From: CAWAND01 sp963727915
GTDB lineage: Bacteria > Chloroflexota > Anaerolineae > Anaerolineales > E44-bin32
Reading direction: 5' to 3'
Length of the DNA stretch: 64,000 bases
Assembly: GCA_963727915.1 (NCBI GenBank)
Contig: CAVSID010000001.1
Location: 620,001 to 684,000, forward strand
The notes beneath the pieces were generated by a model. The model saw only the letters and a list, made by a program, of their open reading frames with translations, had not been told where the DNA came from and did no database searches. Position numbers and translations under genes: made by a program. Below, in pieces: positions 36,846-46,684 of this stretch. Numbering within the stretch: position 1 is the stretch's first letter; each line of letters opens with the position of its first letter.

Positions 36846-37849
36846 CCTTCAACCTTCACTGTCGGCGTTTCCTTCTCGGGGTGATCCTCGTACAGCCAGC
36901 AATGGACAAGGTGCTCGTCGACCGCCGGTTGCAGGTGCGGTGCAAGCCGGGAGCAGATCGGCATGGCGCTCGGGCAACGGGGATGAAAGCGGCAACCGCT
37001 GGGCGGGTTGACCAGATTGGGAGGCTCGCCACCCATCCGATAGAGACTTTCGGCCTCCGTGAGGCTGATGTTAGGGACCGATTGGAGCAGCCCCTGCGTA
37101 TAAGGATGCAGCGGGCGATCAAAGACATCTCCCACATTTCCGACTTCTGCCATGTGCCCGGCGTACATCACCGCCACACGATCGGCAACCTCAGCCACAA
37201 CTCCGATGTTGTGGGTGATGAGCAAGATCGTTAATCCGAACTCCTCCCGGAGTTCCCGTAGCAGATCGAGGAACTTGGCCTCGACGATGACATCCAAGGA
37301 CGTTGTCGGTTCATCGGCAACGACAAGCTTGGCATGAAGGGCAAGCGCCAGGGAGATCATGACCCGCTGGCGCATCCCGCCCGACATCTGATGCGGATAG
37401 TCGTCGATTCGTTCACTGCGGATACCGAGGCGCTCGAACAACTCTTCGGCCCGCTGGCGCGCCATGCCTTCCGAGCTGGGCTCGTGCGTGCGGATGGTCT
37501 CCGAGATATGGTCAATGACGCGCTGAACGGGGTTGAGAGATGTCATCGGATCCTGGAAGACCATGCCCAACTCGGCTCCCCGGATCTGGCGCATTTCTTC
37601 TTCGGAGAGGGTCATCAGGTCACGGCCATCAAACCACAGCTCCCCGGCGGCGATTTCTGCCGGGCCGGTATGAAGCCGCATCAGGGCCTTGCCCAGGGTC
37701 GACTTCCCGCAGCCCGATTCGCCGACCAAGCCAAGGATCTCGCCGCGCTTGATGTCCAACGAGACGTTGTCCACGGCGCGCACGGTACCGTCGCGCGTGG
37801 TGTAGTCAACACTCAGATCGCGAACCGAATAGAGAATGTCGTCTGTCAT
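36842..37849 (-). CDS. dppD: dipeptide/oligopeptide ABC transporter ATPase DppD-type
   Basis: An intact 335-residue ATPase. Walker A LGLVGESGCGKSTLGKAL, Q-loop MVFQDPMTSLNPVQRV, signature HQMSGGMRQRVMISLAL, Walker B LVVADEPTTSLDV and H-loop LITHNIGVV are all present. The C-terminal domain has PPSGCRFHPRCPSAMPICSR with the cysteines usual in this subfamily. It pairs with DppF to form the heterodimeric motor. The start overlaps the dppC stop by one nt and the stop overlaps dppF by 4 nt. Confidence 0.95.
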   Translation of the reverse strand: MTDDILYSVRDLSVDYTTRDGTVRAVDNVSLDIKRGEILGLVGESGCGKSTLGKALMRLHTGPAEIAAGELWFDGRDLMTLSEEEMRQIRGAELGMVFQDPMTSLNPVQRVIDHISETIRTHEPSSEGMARQRAEELFERLGIRSERIDDYPHQMSGGMRQRVMISLALALHAKLVVADEPTTSLDVIVEAKFLDLLRELREEFGLTILLITHNIGVVAEVADRVAVMYAGHMAEVGNVGDVFDRPLHPYTQGLLQSVPNISLTEAESLYRMGGEPPNLVNPPSGCRFHPRCPSAMPICSRLAPHLQPAVDEHLVHCWLYEDHPEKETPTVKVEG

Positions 37850-39132
37850 CAGCGTTCCCTAAGCTTGGGGTTGAAGATCTCGGTCAATCCCTCGCCCATC
37901 ATGCTGAACGCCAGGACGACGAGCATAATCGCCAAGCCGGGGAACGTGATCATCCACCAGGCCGTCTGGATAAACCGCTGGCCCCGCGCCAGGTCGATGC
38001 CCCAGTCGGCAATCGTTGGCGGCAGGCCAAGACCGAGGAAAGACAGTCCCGCTCCGGTGAGAATGGCATCGGCGATGTTGACGGAAAAGATGATCGCCAC
38101 CGAAGGAATGACATTGGGGAAGATATAGCGTCGCAAGATCTCCATGCTGCGCGCTCCCAGGCTGCGAGCCGCATCGACATAGAGTTCCTCTTTCACGGCC
38201 AGCGTTTGCCCGCGCACGATGCGGTAGTAAGTGGGAATGTAGAGAACTGCGATCGCCACGATAACGTTAAGCACGCTTGGCCCGAGCACGGCCGTAATGG
38301 CGATGGCCAGGATAAGCCCCGGGAAGGCGTACATACTGTCCATAACCAGGCTGAGCAGGCGGTCGATCGGACCACTCGAGTAACCGGCGAACAATCCCAG
38401 CGGCACGCCAAGCACCAATGCCACGATGGAGGCGCTGAAGCCAATGATGAGGGCGATTCGGGTGCCCCAGATCAGGCGGCTGAAGACATCCTGGCCGATT
38501 TCGTTCGTGCCAAGCAGAAACCCTCCGGCAGTGGCGGTTTCCCCCGTAATCGGACTGCCTTCGCGCAGGCTCGGGAATTTCTTGGCAACTTGCTCGAACT
38601 CGAGTTGCCGCACCACGACCGCCTTCAGTTGCCCGTCTTGTAGGGCCTGGAGTGTGGCCTCTAGCGTATCGAAACGGACGATCCGCGGCCTGAGCCGCAA
38701 ACCGTCAGGCTCGCTCTTGAGTTGTTCGTCGATCGACTGGGCTTCTTGGTTGAGCGCTCCCGCAGTGGGAACGCCCTGAAGCACACCTATACTGGGACGG
38801 TCTCCTCCGGCAGGCGTGGCCAGATCTCGCAGCTGCGTGGCAGGCGAGTTGCTGTTGATAACCAGGACGGGAAGATCGGGGCGCTCGTTGGGGGCCAGGA
38901 ATCTTGGCCCAACCAGAACATCGGGGCGGTAGGGAGCAAAGGCACCCGGGATGATGGCCAGCGTGATGAAACCCGCCACCATGACAGCCGAAATGGCCAC
39001 GAACCACCAATCCGGCCCATACCATCGACGTGAAATCAGGATTCGACGAACGAACCCAACATCCGCCAATTCGGCGCGCCAGCTACCGGTCGTGGGGGCC
39101 GTATCTTGGGTCGAATCCTGCGGTGTTGCCAC
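37849..39132 (-). CDS. dppC: dipeptide ABC transporter permease DppC with an inserted extracytoplasmic segment
   Basis: 427 residues against roughly 290-310 for usual DppC. TM1 is at about residues 43-62. PYRPDVLVGPRFLAPNERP is the normal start of the first periplasmic loop, but its normal continuation, FLLGTNEIGQDVFSRLIWGTR, comes only at about residue 200. The extra stretch of about 110 residues reads VLVINSNSPATQLRDLA...IGVLQGVPTAGAL...FDTLEATLQALQDGQLKAVVVRQLEFEQVAKKFP, resembling half of a family 3 solute-binding protein. The permease signature AARSLGARSMEILRRYIFPNV (EAA loop) and the remaining five helices are standard. The insertion may help substrate delivery. Confidence 0.9.
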   Translation of the reverse strand: MATPQDSTQDTAPTTGSWRAELADVGFVRRILISRRWYGPDWWFVAISAVMVAGFITLAIIPGAFAPYRPDVLVGPRFLAPNERPDLPVLVINSNSPATQLRDLATPAGGDRPSIGVLQGVPTAGALNQEAQSIDEQLKSEPDGLRLRPRIVRFDTLEATLQALQDGQLKAVVVRQLEFEQVAKKFPSLREGSPITGETATAGGFLLGTNEIGQDVFSRLIWGTRIALIIGFSASIVALVLGVPLGLFAGYSSGPIDRLLSLVMDSMYAFPGLILAIAITAVLGPSVLNVIVAIAVLYIPTYYRIVRGQTLAVKEELYVDAARSLGARSMEILRRYIFPNVIPSVAIIFSVNIADAILTGAGLSFLGLGLPPTIADWGIDLARGQRFIQTAWWMITFPGLAIMLVVLAFSMMGEGLTEIFNPKLRER

Positions 39133-39135
39133 AGA

Positions 39136-40240
39136 TTAGTACCTCACTCGTGGGTCAACCAGCGAGTAGATGATATCGACGGCCAAGCTGATCAGGGCCA
39201 CAAACAAGGCAAAGACCGTGATCACGCTCTGGACAGCGGTGTAATCCCTGCCGGAGATTCGCTCCACCAGATAGCTTCCCATGCCAGGCCACGAGAAGAC
39301 CGTCTCAGTGAGCACAGCCCCCGCCAGTAGAATGGCCACCTGCAGTCCGATCAACGTGATGACGGGAATCATGGCATTCTTGAGTGCATGGGTATAGACG
39401 AGCACTCGCTCGCGAATGCCGCGGGCACGGGCGGCGGCGATGTAGTCCGACTGGAACGTCTCAATGACGTTGATGCGTGTCAGGCGCACGAACACCCCGG
39501 AGAGGATCAACCCGAGTGTGAGCGTGGGCAGCACAAGATGCAGACCGACCGATCGCAAGGCATTCCAGTTGCCGCTGAGCAGGGCATCGACCGAATAGAT
39601 ATTGGTGACATGCTTCAAGGATGTCCCCACTACGGCGTCGATCCTGCCTGATATGGGGAGCACGTGCAAGCGGACGCCAAACAGGAGCTGGAGCATTAGG
39701 CCCAGCCAGAAGATCGGCAGCGAATAGATCACCACCGAATACAACCGCAGGGCATAGTCGGCAGCCTTCTTACGGCGGGAGGCAGCGAAGGCTCCGCCGT
39801 ACACGCCGATCAACAGGGCCAAGATCGAGGCCGGGATCACCAGTTCCAGCGTGGCCGGAAAACGCTCGCTCATTTCATCCACAATGGGACGGTGACCGCC
39901 GGTTAGAGCATTGCCGAAATTGAAGGTTACGACATCCCGCAGAAAACGCCCGTATTGGACGATCAGGGGATCGTTCAGGCCCAATTGGGAACGCACGCGC
40001 TGGATCATCTCAGGGGTGCCCTTTGGGACCCAGCGCCGACGAAACCGGGTCTCCCGGAAGGACCCGCATGACAAAGAACACCAGGCTCGCCAGGATAAAC
40101 ACCATCGGCAGGGTCAGGGCGATGCGGGTCAGGATATAGCGCCGCAGGCCAGCCGAGCCGCGAACAAAGATATACACCAGAGCAATAAGCGCTGGGACGC
40201 CGATGACGACGAAGATGAGAGCGAATGGCGATAAGTTCAT
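39136..40240 (-). CDS. dppB: dipeptide ABC transporter permease DppB with extra N-terminal helix (one frame break)
   Basis: Permease subunit of about 368 residues. The canonical start RRYILTRIALTLPMVFILASLVFFVMRVLPGDPV is preceded by an additional hydrophobic segment (PFALIFVVIGVPALIALVYIFV, about residues 5-26). The frame breaks near 40020 (SALGPKGHP to PKGTPEMIQRVRSQLGLNDPL). The remaining helices, the EAA loop (YIAAARARGIRERVLVYTHALKNAMIPVI) and the typical ETVFSWPGMGSYLVERI ending are present. It lies 49 nt after the binding protein, separated by a strong hairpin. Confidence 0.92.
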
Positions 40241-40255
40241 AATTGCTTGGAATGA

Positions 40256-40281
40256 GGGGGCGGGCCGGAAGGCCCGCCCCC
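40256..40281 (-). terminator. strong hairpin between the binding-protein gene and dppB
   Basis: GGGGGCGGGCC, 4-nt loop, GGCCCGCCCCC: a perfect 11-bp stem with no U run after it. It follows the SBP stop and precedes dppB. It probably attenuates readthrough or protects the SBP mRNA 3' end, so the binding protein is made in excess over the permeases. Confidence 0.7.
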
Positions 40282-40289
40282 TTCAAGAT

Positions 40290-42016
40290 TTACTGAGTCT
40301 TGCTCAGCGTAGCGTAGTTGAACTCCATCGTGGGACCGATGTTGAGCGTCTCAGGTGTGGCGTACATGGCATCACCCTGGATGTTGCTGCGATAGACAAC
40401 ATTCTCCGGGGTGATGATGATCGGCACGGACACCACCAGGTCGGCGTAGATTTCCTGCGCCTGCTGGTAGAGATCAGCGCGCTTGGCCTGATCGGTTTCG
40501 GTGTCAGCCTGGGTCAGCAGGTCCACGAGCTGCTTGGCCTTGTCATTGATCGGCGTGCCGGTGTCGGAGCCTTCGGCCGCCGTCGTCACGTTCGTGCCCT
40601 CGCCGCCGTTGTAAACGAACGGGTCGAGGTAGTTGGACGAGTCTGGGTAGTCGAAGAACCAGCCCAGAACACCAATGGCATAGGAGTCACCACCGGTTAG
40701 CGCCGTGACGTACGTGCTCCATTCCTGTGCCTGGAGATCCACCTGGATGGCGCCGGTGGCCTCGAGCTGCTGCTTGATGACCTGCATCCAGGAGGCGGTT
40801 TCCGCACCGTAGTGCTCGGGCGGGTACCACATCTGGAGCTGGAGCGGGTTGGAAGCAGTGTAGCCAGAGTTCGCCAAAGCGGCCTTTGCAGCGTCCAGGT
40901 TGGGGGGGGTGTACATGGAGTCAAATGCTTCCGTTGCACCGATGAATCCCGGGGGGACCATCGAGTACAGCGGCGTCGCTTGCCCGGCAAAGACCGTGTC
41001 CGAGATTTCGTTGCGGTCAATGGCATAGGCGACGGCCTTGGCCACATTGGGGTCATCCATCGGGGCCATGGTGTGGTTGACGATCAAGTAACGGATGCTG
41101 CCTGCTCCAACCGTCCCCACGGTCAGATCGGAGACGCTCTTGAGCTGACCGATCAGATCGGTGCCCAAGATAGCGCCAGGCGATGTCGATCTCGCCGTTC
41201 TGCACGGCCAGAGCCATCGTCTGCGGGTCAGAGAAGTAGCGCACGATCACTCTATCGACCTGCGGCTTGAGCTCACCGTTGTAGTAAGGATTGGGCTCGA
41301 AGACGATCTGTTCGCCGGCCGTGAACTGGCTCACATACCAGGGGCCCACACCGTAGACGGGGGCCTCGGGGAACAGATTGCACGCGTCAGCCGGGAAACT
41401 CTTCGGATCCGCCGGTGTGTACGGCGCGCCTGCCAGGATCTGCAGGAAGTAGCCCACCGGGTTCTTCAGCTTGAAGACGATGGTCTTGGCGTCCGGAGCG
41501 GTGATGCTCTCCACGTACGGCACGGCCAGCGCGTCGGCCACGTCGTTGGGGCAGCTCGGGCCAATGGTCAGCAAGCGGTTAAGCTGCTCGGCGTAGGATG
41601 TGGCCGTCAGATCGGTCCCATCCCCGAACTTGATCCCATCGCGCAAGGTGAAAGTGTAGGTCAGGCCATCAGCCGAGATGTCAGGCATGGCGGTCGCCAG
41701 GCCAAGGCCCAATTCGGCCGTGCCGGGCTTCCATTTCAGCAGGCCCTCGTTGATGTTCTTCATGACCTCCCAGTCGCGGATGGCATACCCGTCGGCTGGG
41801 TCGAAGCTGGCGATCTTGTCCGTGGTCCCGATCACGATCGTGGTCGGGCCCTCGGTAGCCGCCGGCATGGCGGTGGCTTCGGGCATGGCTGTAGCCGCTT
41901 CTGTCGGCTGCGCAGGCTGATGTCGCTGCAGGGGTCGCCTGACCACCGCACGCCACGAGCAGCATGCTTGCCAGAACAAACAAGCTGACGATTGTGAATG
42001 TACTACGGCGTTTCAC
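40290..42016 (-). CDS. peptide-binding lipoprotein, SBP family 5 (two frame breaks)
   Basis: Extracellular solute receptor of the peptide importer, about 575 residues. Start GTG 42016 with AGGAGGAGA upstream. The signal peptide MKRRSTFTIVSLFVLASMLLVAC ends in a lipobox with Cys23. A Thr/Ala/Pro-rich linker contains the first break near 41915. The mature domain begins TIVIGTTDKIASFDPADG and has WYVSQFTAGEQIVFEPNPYYN. The second break is near 41175, after which it continues LIGQLKSVSDLTVGTV...LYSMVPPGFIGATEAF to the stop at 40290. It is first gene of the dpp operon, with a good promoter at 42214-42242. Confidence 0.92.
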
Positions 42017-42360
42017 AGTTCTCTCCTCCTGAAAATGGTCTTTCGGTTTTCAGATTGCTTAGATATCAAACGAATCGATGATCAGTCGTCGATTGTCACC
42101 TCCCTCCGGATGGAGTTGATTTCATCAACCTGGGTAGGACGAGCCGAGTTTGCCCGTCCAGGGTGATTCTGGCTTAGGGGAGCTTGCCCAATAGGCGGGC
42201 ATGCTAACAGTCCATTCTACCCTGAACCCTTCCCAGCGTCAACCGATGCCCTCCCTCGGGCTGGAATAGCCTGATACCATCCATTGCCAGGTAGGCGAGC
42301 CTTGTGCCCCTTTGGCGGATGGTGTTTGTTTTGATATTACGCAAGGAGCGGCGACAGGGT
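42017..42360 (-). other. 344-nt gap with the dpp operon leader
   Basis: No gene seen. It holds the dpp promoter, a leader of about 190 nt containing a short palindrome TTGATGAAATCAA and an AGGAGGAGA ribosome binding site. The distal part adjoins the glgC stop. Confidence 0.5.
42214..42242 (-). promoter_or_regulatory. dpp operon promoter
   Basis: TTGACG (42237-42242), exactly 17-nt spacer, TAGAAT (42214-42219) on the minus strand, about 190 nt before the SBP start. A near-consensus housekeeping promoter. Confidence 0.75.
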
Positions 42361-43641
42361 TCATTCCGCTAGCCGAGGTCGGAATTCGGGCGTCAACCTG
42401 ATCCCATCTTCGAGAACAGCATGTTTGGGCACTATGACGATGCCATCCTGCACGCTGTACAGGTCGGTATCAAAGCTCTCGCCGGGAGGGAAGGGTCAAT
42501 CGTCACGTCACGCCCAATGCGAGCGTTCTTGTCGATAATCGCCCCGTGGATCTTCGATCCGGCGCCAATGCCAATCGGTGGGTCGCCTACGACCTGTCGC
42601 CGTGCACTCGGTTTCGTAGTAGTCTGCGCCCATGATCACAGAAATCTCGGATTTCGACATCCTGGCCGATCATAGCTCCGGATACCGATCACCGAATGGC
42701 GGATATCTGCGGCACGAATGAGACAGCCCTCGGAAACCAGTACTCGATCCAGCTTCACATTGTAGGTGCGCGTTCCTGGGAGAAAGCGGGGATGGGTGAA
42801 GATCGGACGGTTTCCTTCATGAAAACTAAAGGCCGGCTCGGGGTCCGTCAAACCAAGATTGGCCTCATAGAAGGCACGAATTGTACCGACATCCTCCCAG
42901 TAGCCGTCGAATGGAAAGGCATACACTCGCTGGCTGTCCAGCGCCGCCGGAAGCTAACCCGCTGCCAAAGTCATCATGGGATGACTTGAGCAAGGCCTCC
43001 AGGACATTAGCTTTGAAAAGGTACAGCCCCATGGACCCATAGTAGGGCGCTTTGGGATCTTCGCGAAGGTGAAAAGGCTTGCTCTCAGCTTGGCTTTTGG
43101 GTTTCTCAGCGAAGGCCGTCACCCGTCCGTCCGACTCAAGCTTGACCAGGCCAAAGCGGGCAGCCTCATCATCGCCGACCGGCTTGACCGCCAGGGTGAT
43201 ATCGGCATCGTGCTCCCAGTGGAAGGCCGCGAACTGAGCGTAATCCATTCGGTAGAGATGGTCTCCGGCCAAGATGAGCACGTCTTCGGCCCCGGTGACT
43301 TTGATCTCGAACATCTGCTTGCGGACGGCATCCGCCGTGCCTTGGTACCAATCAGCGCTGGTCAGCGTTTGCTCGGCGGCGAGGATTTGCACCCAGCCAG
43401 GATGAAAAAGATCAAAGTGGTAGGTTTGAACGATGTGCCGGTGAAGGGACACGGAGTTGAATTGGGTCAGCACGGCCACGCGCTGGATGCCCGAGTTGAG
43501 GCAGTTGCTCACCGGGATGTCCACCAGACGGTACTTGCCACCAATAGGCACTGCGGGCTTGGAGCGAAGCTTGGTCAGGGGCCAAAGGCGGGTTCCTCGG
43601 CCGCCCCCCATGACGACGCCCAGAATGTCCTGCATGCCCAT
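42361..43641 (-). CDS. glgC: glucose-1-phosphate adenylyltransferase (several frame breaks)
   Basis: Makes ADP-glucose for glycogen. Starts MGMQDILGVVMGGGRGTRLWPLTKLR, with the nucleotidyltransferase signature GGRGTRLWPLT and KPAVPIGGKYRLVDIPVSNC. Further on, WYQGTADAVRKQ, DVLILAGDHLYRMDY and FAEKPKSQ are the substrate-binding motifs. The frame breaks repeatedly from about 42960 onward. The pieces VYAFPFDGYWEDVGTIRAFYEAN, IRHSVIG, GQDVEIR, SVIMGADYYETE, IGIGAGSKIHGAIIDKNARIG and DTDLYSVQDGIVIVPKHAVLEDG follow in order to a stop at 42361, giving the complete beta-helix C-terminus. At least five breaks; decay cannot be fully excluded here. Confidence 0.85.
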
Positions 43642-43733
43642 ATGCGCTGCCTCCGTGCTGGGAGAGCTGTGTTTGTCTTCATTCTATTACGGTTATGGCC
43701 GCCAAGGCTTGTGCCCGTAGACCGTTTGGGAGG

Positions 43734-44535
43734 TCACCCGCTGAAGGTCCATCCCAGGCCGAGGGCTGCGGCTGCGCCCACCGTCACACCCAGCGCGTTG
43801 ACCAGGTCGTTGTCAAGCCAGCGCCAGCCGCGTAGATGATTGTCTGCGTGCCGCATAGATGCACTGGGTGTCTTTCGGTTTCCTTTTCACAGCTCGGACA
43901 CCAGTAGATGGCCTGGACAGTTGCACCCAAAAAGCTGTCGAACAAGGACCCCGCCAATCCCCCCAGCGTCGCCCAAAGGATCCAACGGGGGTTCCCGCCG
44001 AGGCCCAGGCCAGAACCCCGATCAGGGCGGCACCAGCCACGCTGGCCAAAAGTCCCACGGAGGACACTGCTCCCGACGTCCCGGGCTCCACATGCTGACC
44101 GCCAACAATTCGCCTTGGCCGCTGCAACGACAGCACCCCCAGCTCGGTTCCCCACGTGTCGGCGTTGGCGGCGGCCAATGCCCCGGCCATCCCCAGGAGC
44201 CACGAGCGGGCCACCCCCAAATCCGTAGACTGCTGCCAAGACAGCCGCCAGTCCGCCATTGGCCAGGACCTGCGCGGCATCCCGCCGCGAGTCCTTGGAG
44301 AATTTCTCCGCCAACGCTCGCTTGGGGTCCCGCCCCACCGCCGACATGCGCACTGGACGTGATGAAGAAACCCAACAGCAGCACGGCAGCCCGCCAACCG
44401 CCCAGGCCAAACGTCGTCCCGCCAACCGCAGCCGCTGCGAGCGCCCCGGTGCCGGAAAGTGCCCGGACACGGTAGCTCACGGTGCGCAACCAGCACCGCC
44501 AGGCCGACGCCGATCATGATTTGCGGGACGTTCAT
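43734..44535 (-). CDS. DUF92 family membrane protein (several frame breaks)
   Basis: Relatives include TMEM19 and phytol/polyprenol kinases (VTE5-like), which use CTP. The pieces in order: MNVPQIMIGVGLAVLVA; YRVRALSGTGALAAAAVGG; DPKRALAEKFSKDSRRDAAQ; SWLLGMAGALAAANADTWGTELGVLS and PRRIVGGQHVEPGTSGAVSSVG (the family core, with ADTWATE-like and PGTSGxVS motifs); ATLGGLAGSLFDSFLGATVQ; GWRWLDNDLVNALGVTVGA. About five frame breaks join them. The CPSCEKETERHP insert near the C-terminus resembles a zinc-ribbon-like CxxC. The activity is not established for most bacterial members. Confidence 0.75.
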
Positions 44536-44614
44536 CGGTCGACCCCGCCCGCATCCTGTGGATAACTTGTCGTAGGCTTGTGGAAAACCCGCTCTGATCG
44601 GTGGAGGACCATCA

Positions 44615-45532
44615 TCAGGCGTTGGATATCAGGTGGAGGGCGGCGCCCCAGAGCAGCAGCCCACCGGCGAGCGCGATGGCCCACACGGTGTAGGCCAAGC
44701 GGCGATCGGGCTCGCTGCGATACAGCCAGGCGCCCAAACTCAAGTCGACGAGCCACAACACTCCCGCCATGAGGGGCAGCAGCAGCAGCCGACCCGGCGG
44801 TGCCTCGGCGCCGGGGTTCCCCAATGCGTCAAACCCAAACGGCACGCTGCTGGGCAGTCCAGGAGCCCGCCAGCCAACAAAAGCCAGCAAAGCCAGGGGG
44901 AGCAGCGCTCCCACGAGGATCAGCGCCCTCGCCCACGGATCCGCCCACACATCTGTGAAGACGAACGTCCGGGCGCTCCGAACGAGCGGTGATAGGGTGC
45001 AGCGAACCCAGCCGCGTCGCTTCTGTGAAGGATATTCACAAATCCCTGGGGGTCTGCCGGCGCGATCAGCAATTGGCGCTGAGCGGGATGAAGATCAGAA
45101 CACCGCTCGGCCAGCCCACTCGCCGGCGAAGATCTCGATCGGCGGATGGGCGTCGCCGTCAGCCCGGGTCACCACGCAGCCCGGCCACCACCAGCCGAAG
45201 CGCTGGCTTGAGGCTTGGCCGACAAACTCGCCCAAGGGCCGCACTGACTCGACCATATCCAAGGGAATTTGCTCACGCGCCACGACCCCAACGGAGGTAG
45301 AACCCTTCCCGATCGATGCGGTAGACCGCCGTCCACAGACCGTAGAGGCGATAGCCGACGACGACTGATCAAGGGCAGGGCAACGAGCGGCAGCAGGACC
45401 CACAAGGATGATAAAGGCGTCACGGGCGAGACGTCCAGCTGGCTCAGGCCGGCGATGGCGGCCCCCATCAGCGCAAGCAGGAAGGCCATTCCGATCAGCG
45501 TGCCCAGGGTTCGACGAGGTGTGAAATTCCAT
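44615..45532 (-). CDS. PH-domain and DUF1648-like membrane protein (several frame breaks)
   Basis: The N-terminal helices read LGTLIGMAFLLALMGAAIAGL and SSLWVLLPLVALPLIS. A middle soluble part has AREQIPLDMVESVRPLGE, WWPGCVVTRADGDAHPPIEIFAGEW and ADPQGFVNIL, matching a bacterial PH-like domain. The C-terminal part (ADPWARALILVGALLPLALLAFVG...LPSSVPFGFDALGNPGAE...LPLMAGVLWLVDLSLGAWLY) has the DUF1648 pattern with its VPxHFDxxGNP-like motif. Several frame breaks (near 45370, 45290, 45080 and 44970) prevent exact joins. The start at ATG 45532 is approximate. The function is unknown; related proteins lie near envelope genes. Confidence 0.6.
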
Positions 45533-45545
45533 GCAGGATGAGAAT

Positions 45546-45571
45546 GGGGTGCCGGCGTCGGCCGGCACCCC
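45546..45571 (-). terminator. ilvE: hairpin terminator after ilvE
   Basis: GGGGTGCCGGC, 4-nt loop, GCCGGCACCCC: a perfect 11-bp stem between the ilvE stop and the PH-domain gene start. The minus-strand sequence after the stem is ATTCTCAT, only partly U-rich, so termination may be incomplete. Confidence 0.65.
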
Positions 45572-45597
45572 GTGATGCGATCAAGCCCGGCAGCACA

Positions 45598-46544
45598 CTA
45601 GTTCACCGCCGCCGGCTGTTCCACGAAGACCGGGGCGTTCCAATCACGGTAGGCGGGCATGCGACCGCGCACCAGATCGTCGTACAGCTGCCTGCAATTT
45701 GGTGGTCAACGGGCCCATTTCGCCATCCCCGATCGGGGCGATGGTCGACCCGCGTGATGGCCGTCACCTGGGCCGCCGTCCCGGTCATGAACAATTCGTC
45801 AGCCAGGTAGATCTCGGTGCGGTCAATCGACCGCTCGACGACCTCCACGCCCAACTCCTTCTTGGCCAGGGTCATGATCGTCCAACGCGTGATGCCCTCG
45901 AGGATGTTGTCGGTTACCGGAGGCGTGACCAGCTTCCCCCGCCGGAGCATGAACAGGTTTTCGGCGCTGCCTTCGGAGATATGACCGTCAACATTCAAGA
46001 CCAACGCTTCATCGAAGCCGGCTTGCACGGCATCGGTCTTGACAAGCGCCGAATTGACATAGGCGCCGGTGATCTTGCCGCGGGCCGGGATCATGTTGTC
46101 GTCGATCCGCCGCCAAGACGAGATCGTGACATGGGCCCCTTCGTCGCGCTCGACGTAACGGCTGAAGGGGACAGCGAACATGGCCACTTCGTCGGTCAAA
46201 TCGTGCAGCCGGACCCCGATGATCTCGTCGGCCTTATAAACCAGCGGACGGAGGTAGCAATCTTCGCGATAACCCTCCGTCCGTAGCAGTTCGAGTGCGA
46301 TGTCGCGCAGCTCTTCCGCCGATAGGTCGACCTTGCATCTAAGGAGTTTGGCCGAGTTCCGCAATCGTTTGAAATGGTCGAGGGGCCGGAAGACGAAGAG
46401 CTGCTCTTCGTCACTGTTCCAATAGCCACGCACACCGCCAAACGCTCCTGTCCCATAGTTCAGGGCGTGGGTCATGATGCCCACTTTCGCCTGCTCGTAC
46501 GGGACGATCTTGCCTTTGAAATAGGCATACTTCGGAAGGGTCAC
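45598..46544 (-). CDS. ilvE: branched-chain amino acid aminotransferase (one frame break)
   Basis: PLP-dependent fold-type IV transaminase for Leu, Ile and Val, about 315 residues. Starts GTG 46544 (MTLPKYAYFKGKIVPYEQAKVGIMTHALNYG), AGGAGG 9 nt upstream. Visible features are LNYGTGAFGGVRGYW, YLRPLVYKADEIIGV, the PLP Lys in ARGKITGAYVNSALVKTDA, NVDGHISEGSAENLFM and ELFMTGTAAQVTAITRVD. The frame breaks near 45740; the other frame ends DDLVRGRMPAYRDWN...AAVN at 45598. It has its own promoter at 46635-46663. Confidence 0.93.
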
Positions 46545-46634
46545 GCTGACATGCCTCCTACCAGGCGGTGGTCAACCGATGAGGGGAGTCGAGGGGGATG
46601 AGGGGAGCGGTGCCATACTTGGCCTGGCATTTTG

Positions 46635-46663
46635 ATTATAAGACGCGCCAAAGGCAGTGACAA
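46635..46663 (-). promoter_or_regulatory. ilvE promoter
   Basis: TTGTCA (46658-46663), 17-nt spacer, TATAAT (46635-46640) on the minus strand; leader of about 85 nt before the ilvE start. No T-box or attenuator hairpin is seen in that leader. Confidence 0.8.
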
Positions 46664-46684
46664 GAATCCTTCCCTACCCTTGGC

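Noticed and set aside
43784..44470. Separate small genes within the DUF92 region
   Set aside because: Each fragment supplies consecutive parts of one DUF92 protein, so they are pieces of a single frame-broken gene.
45021..45040. Another CRP/Rex-like site (CTGTGAAGGATATTCACAAA)
   Set aside because: The spacing between TGTGAA and TTCACA is five, not four, and it lies inside the PH-domain coding region, so I do not count it.
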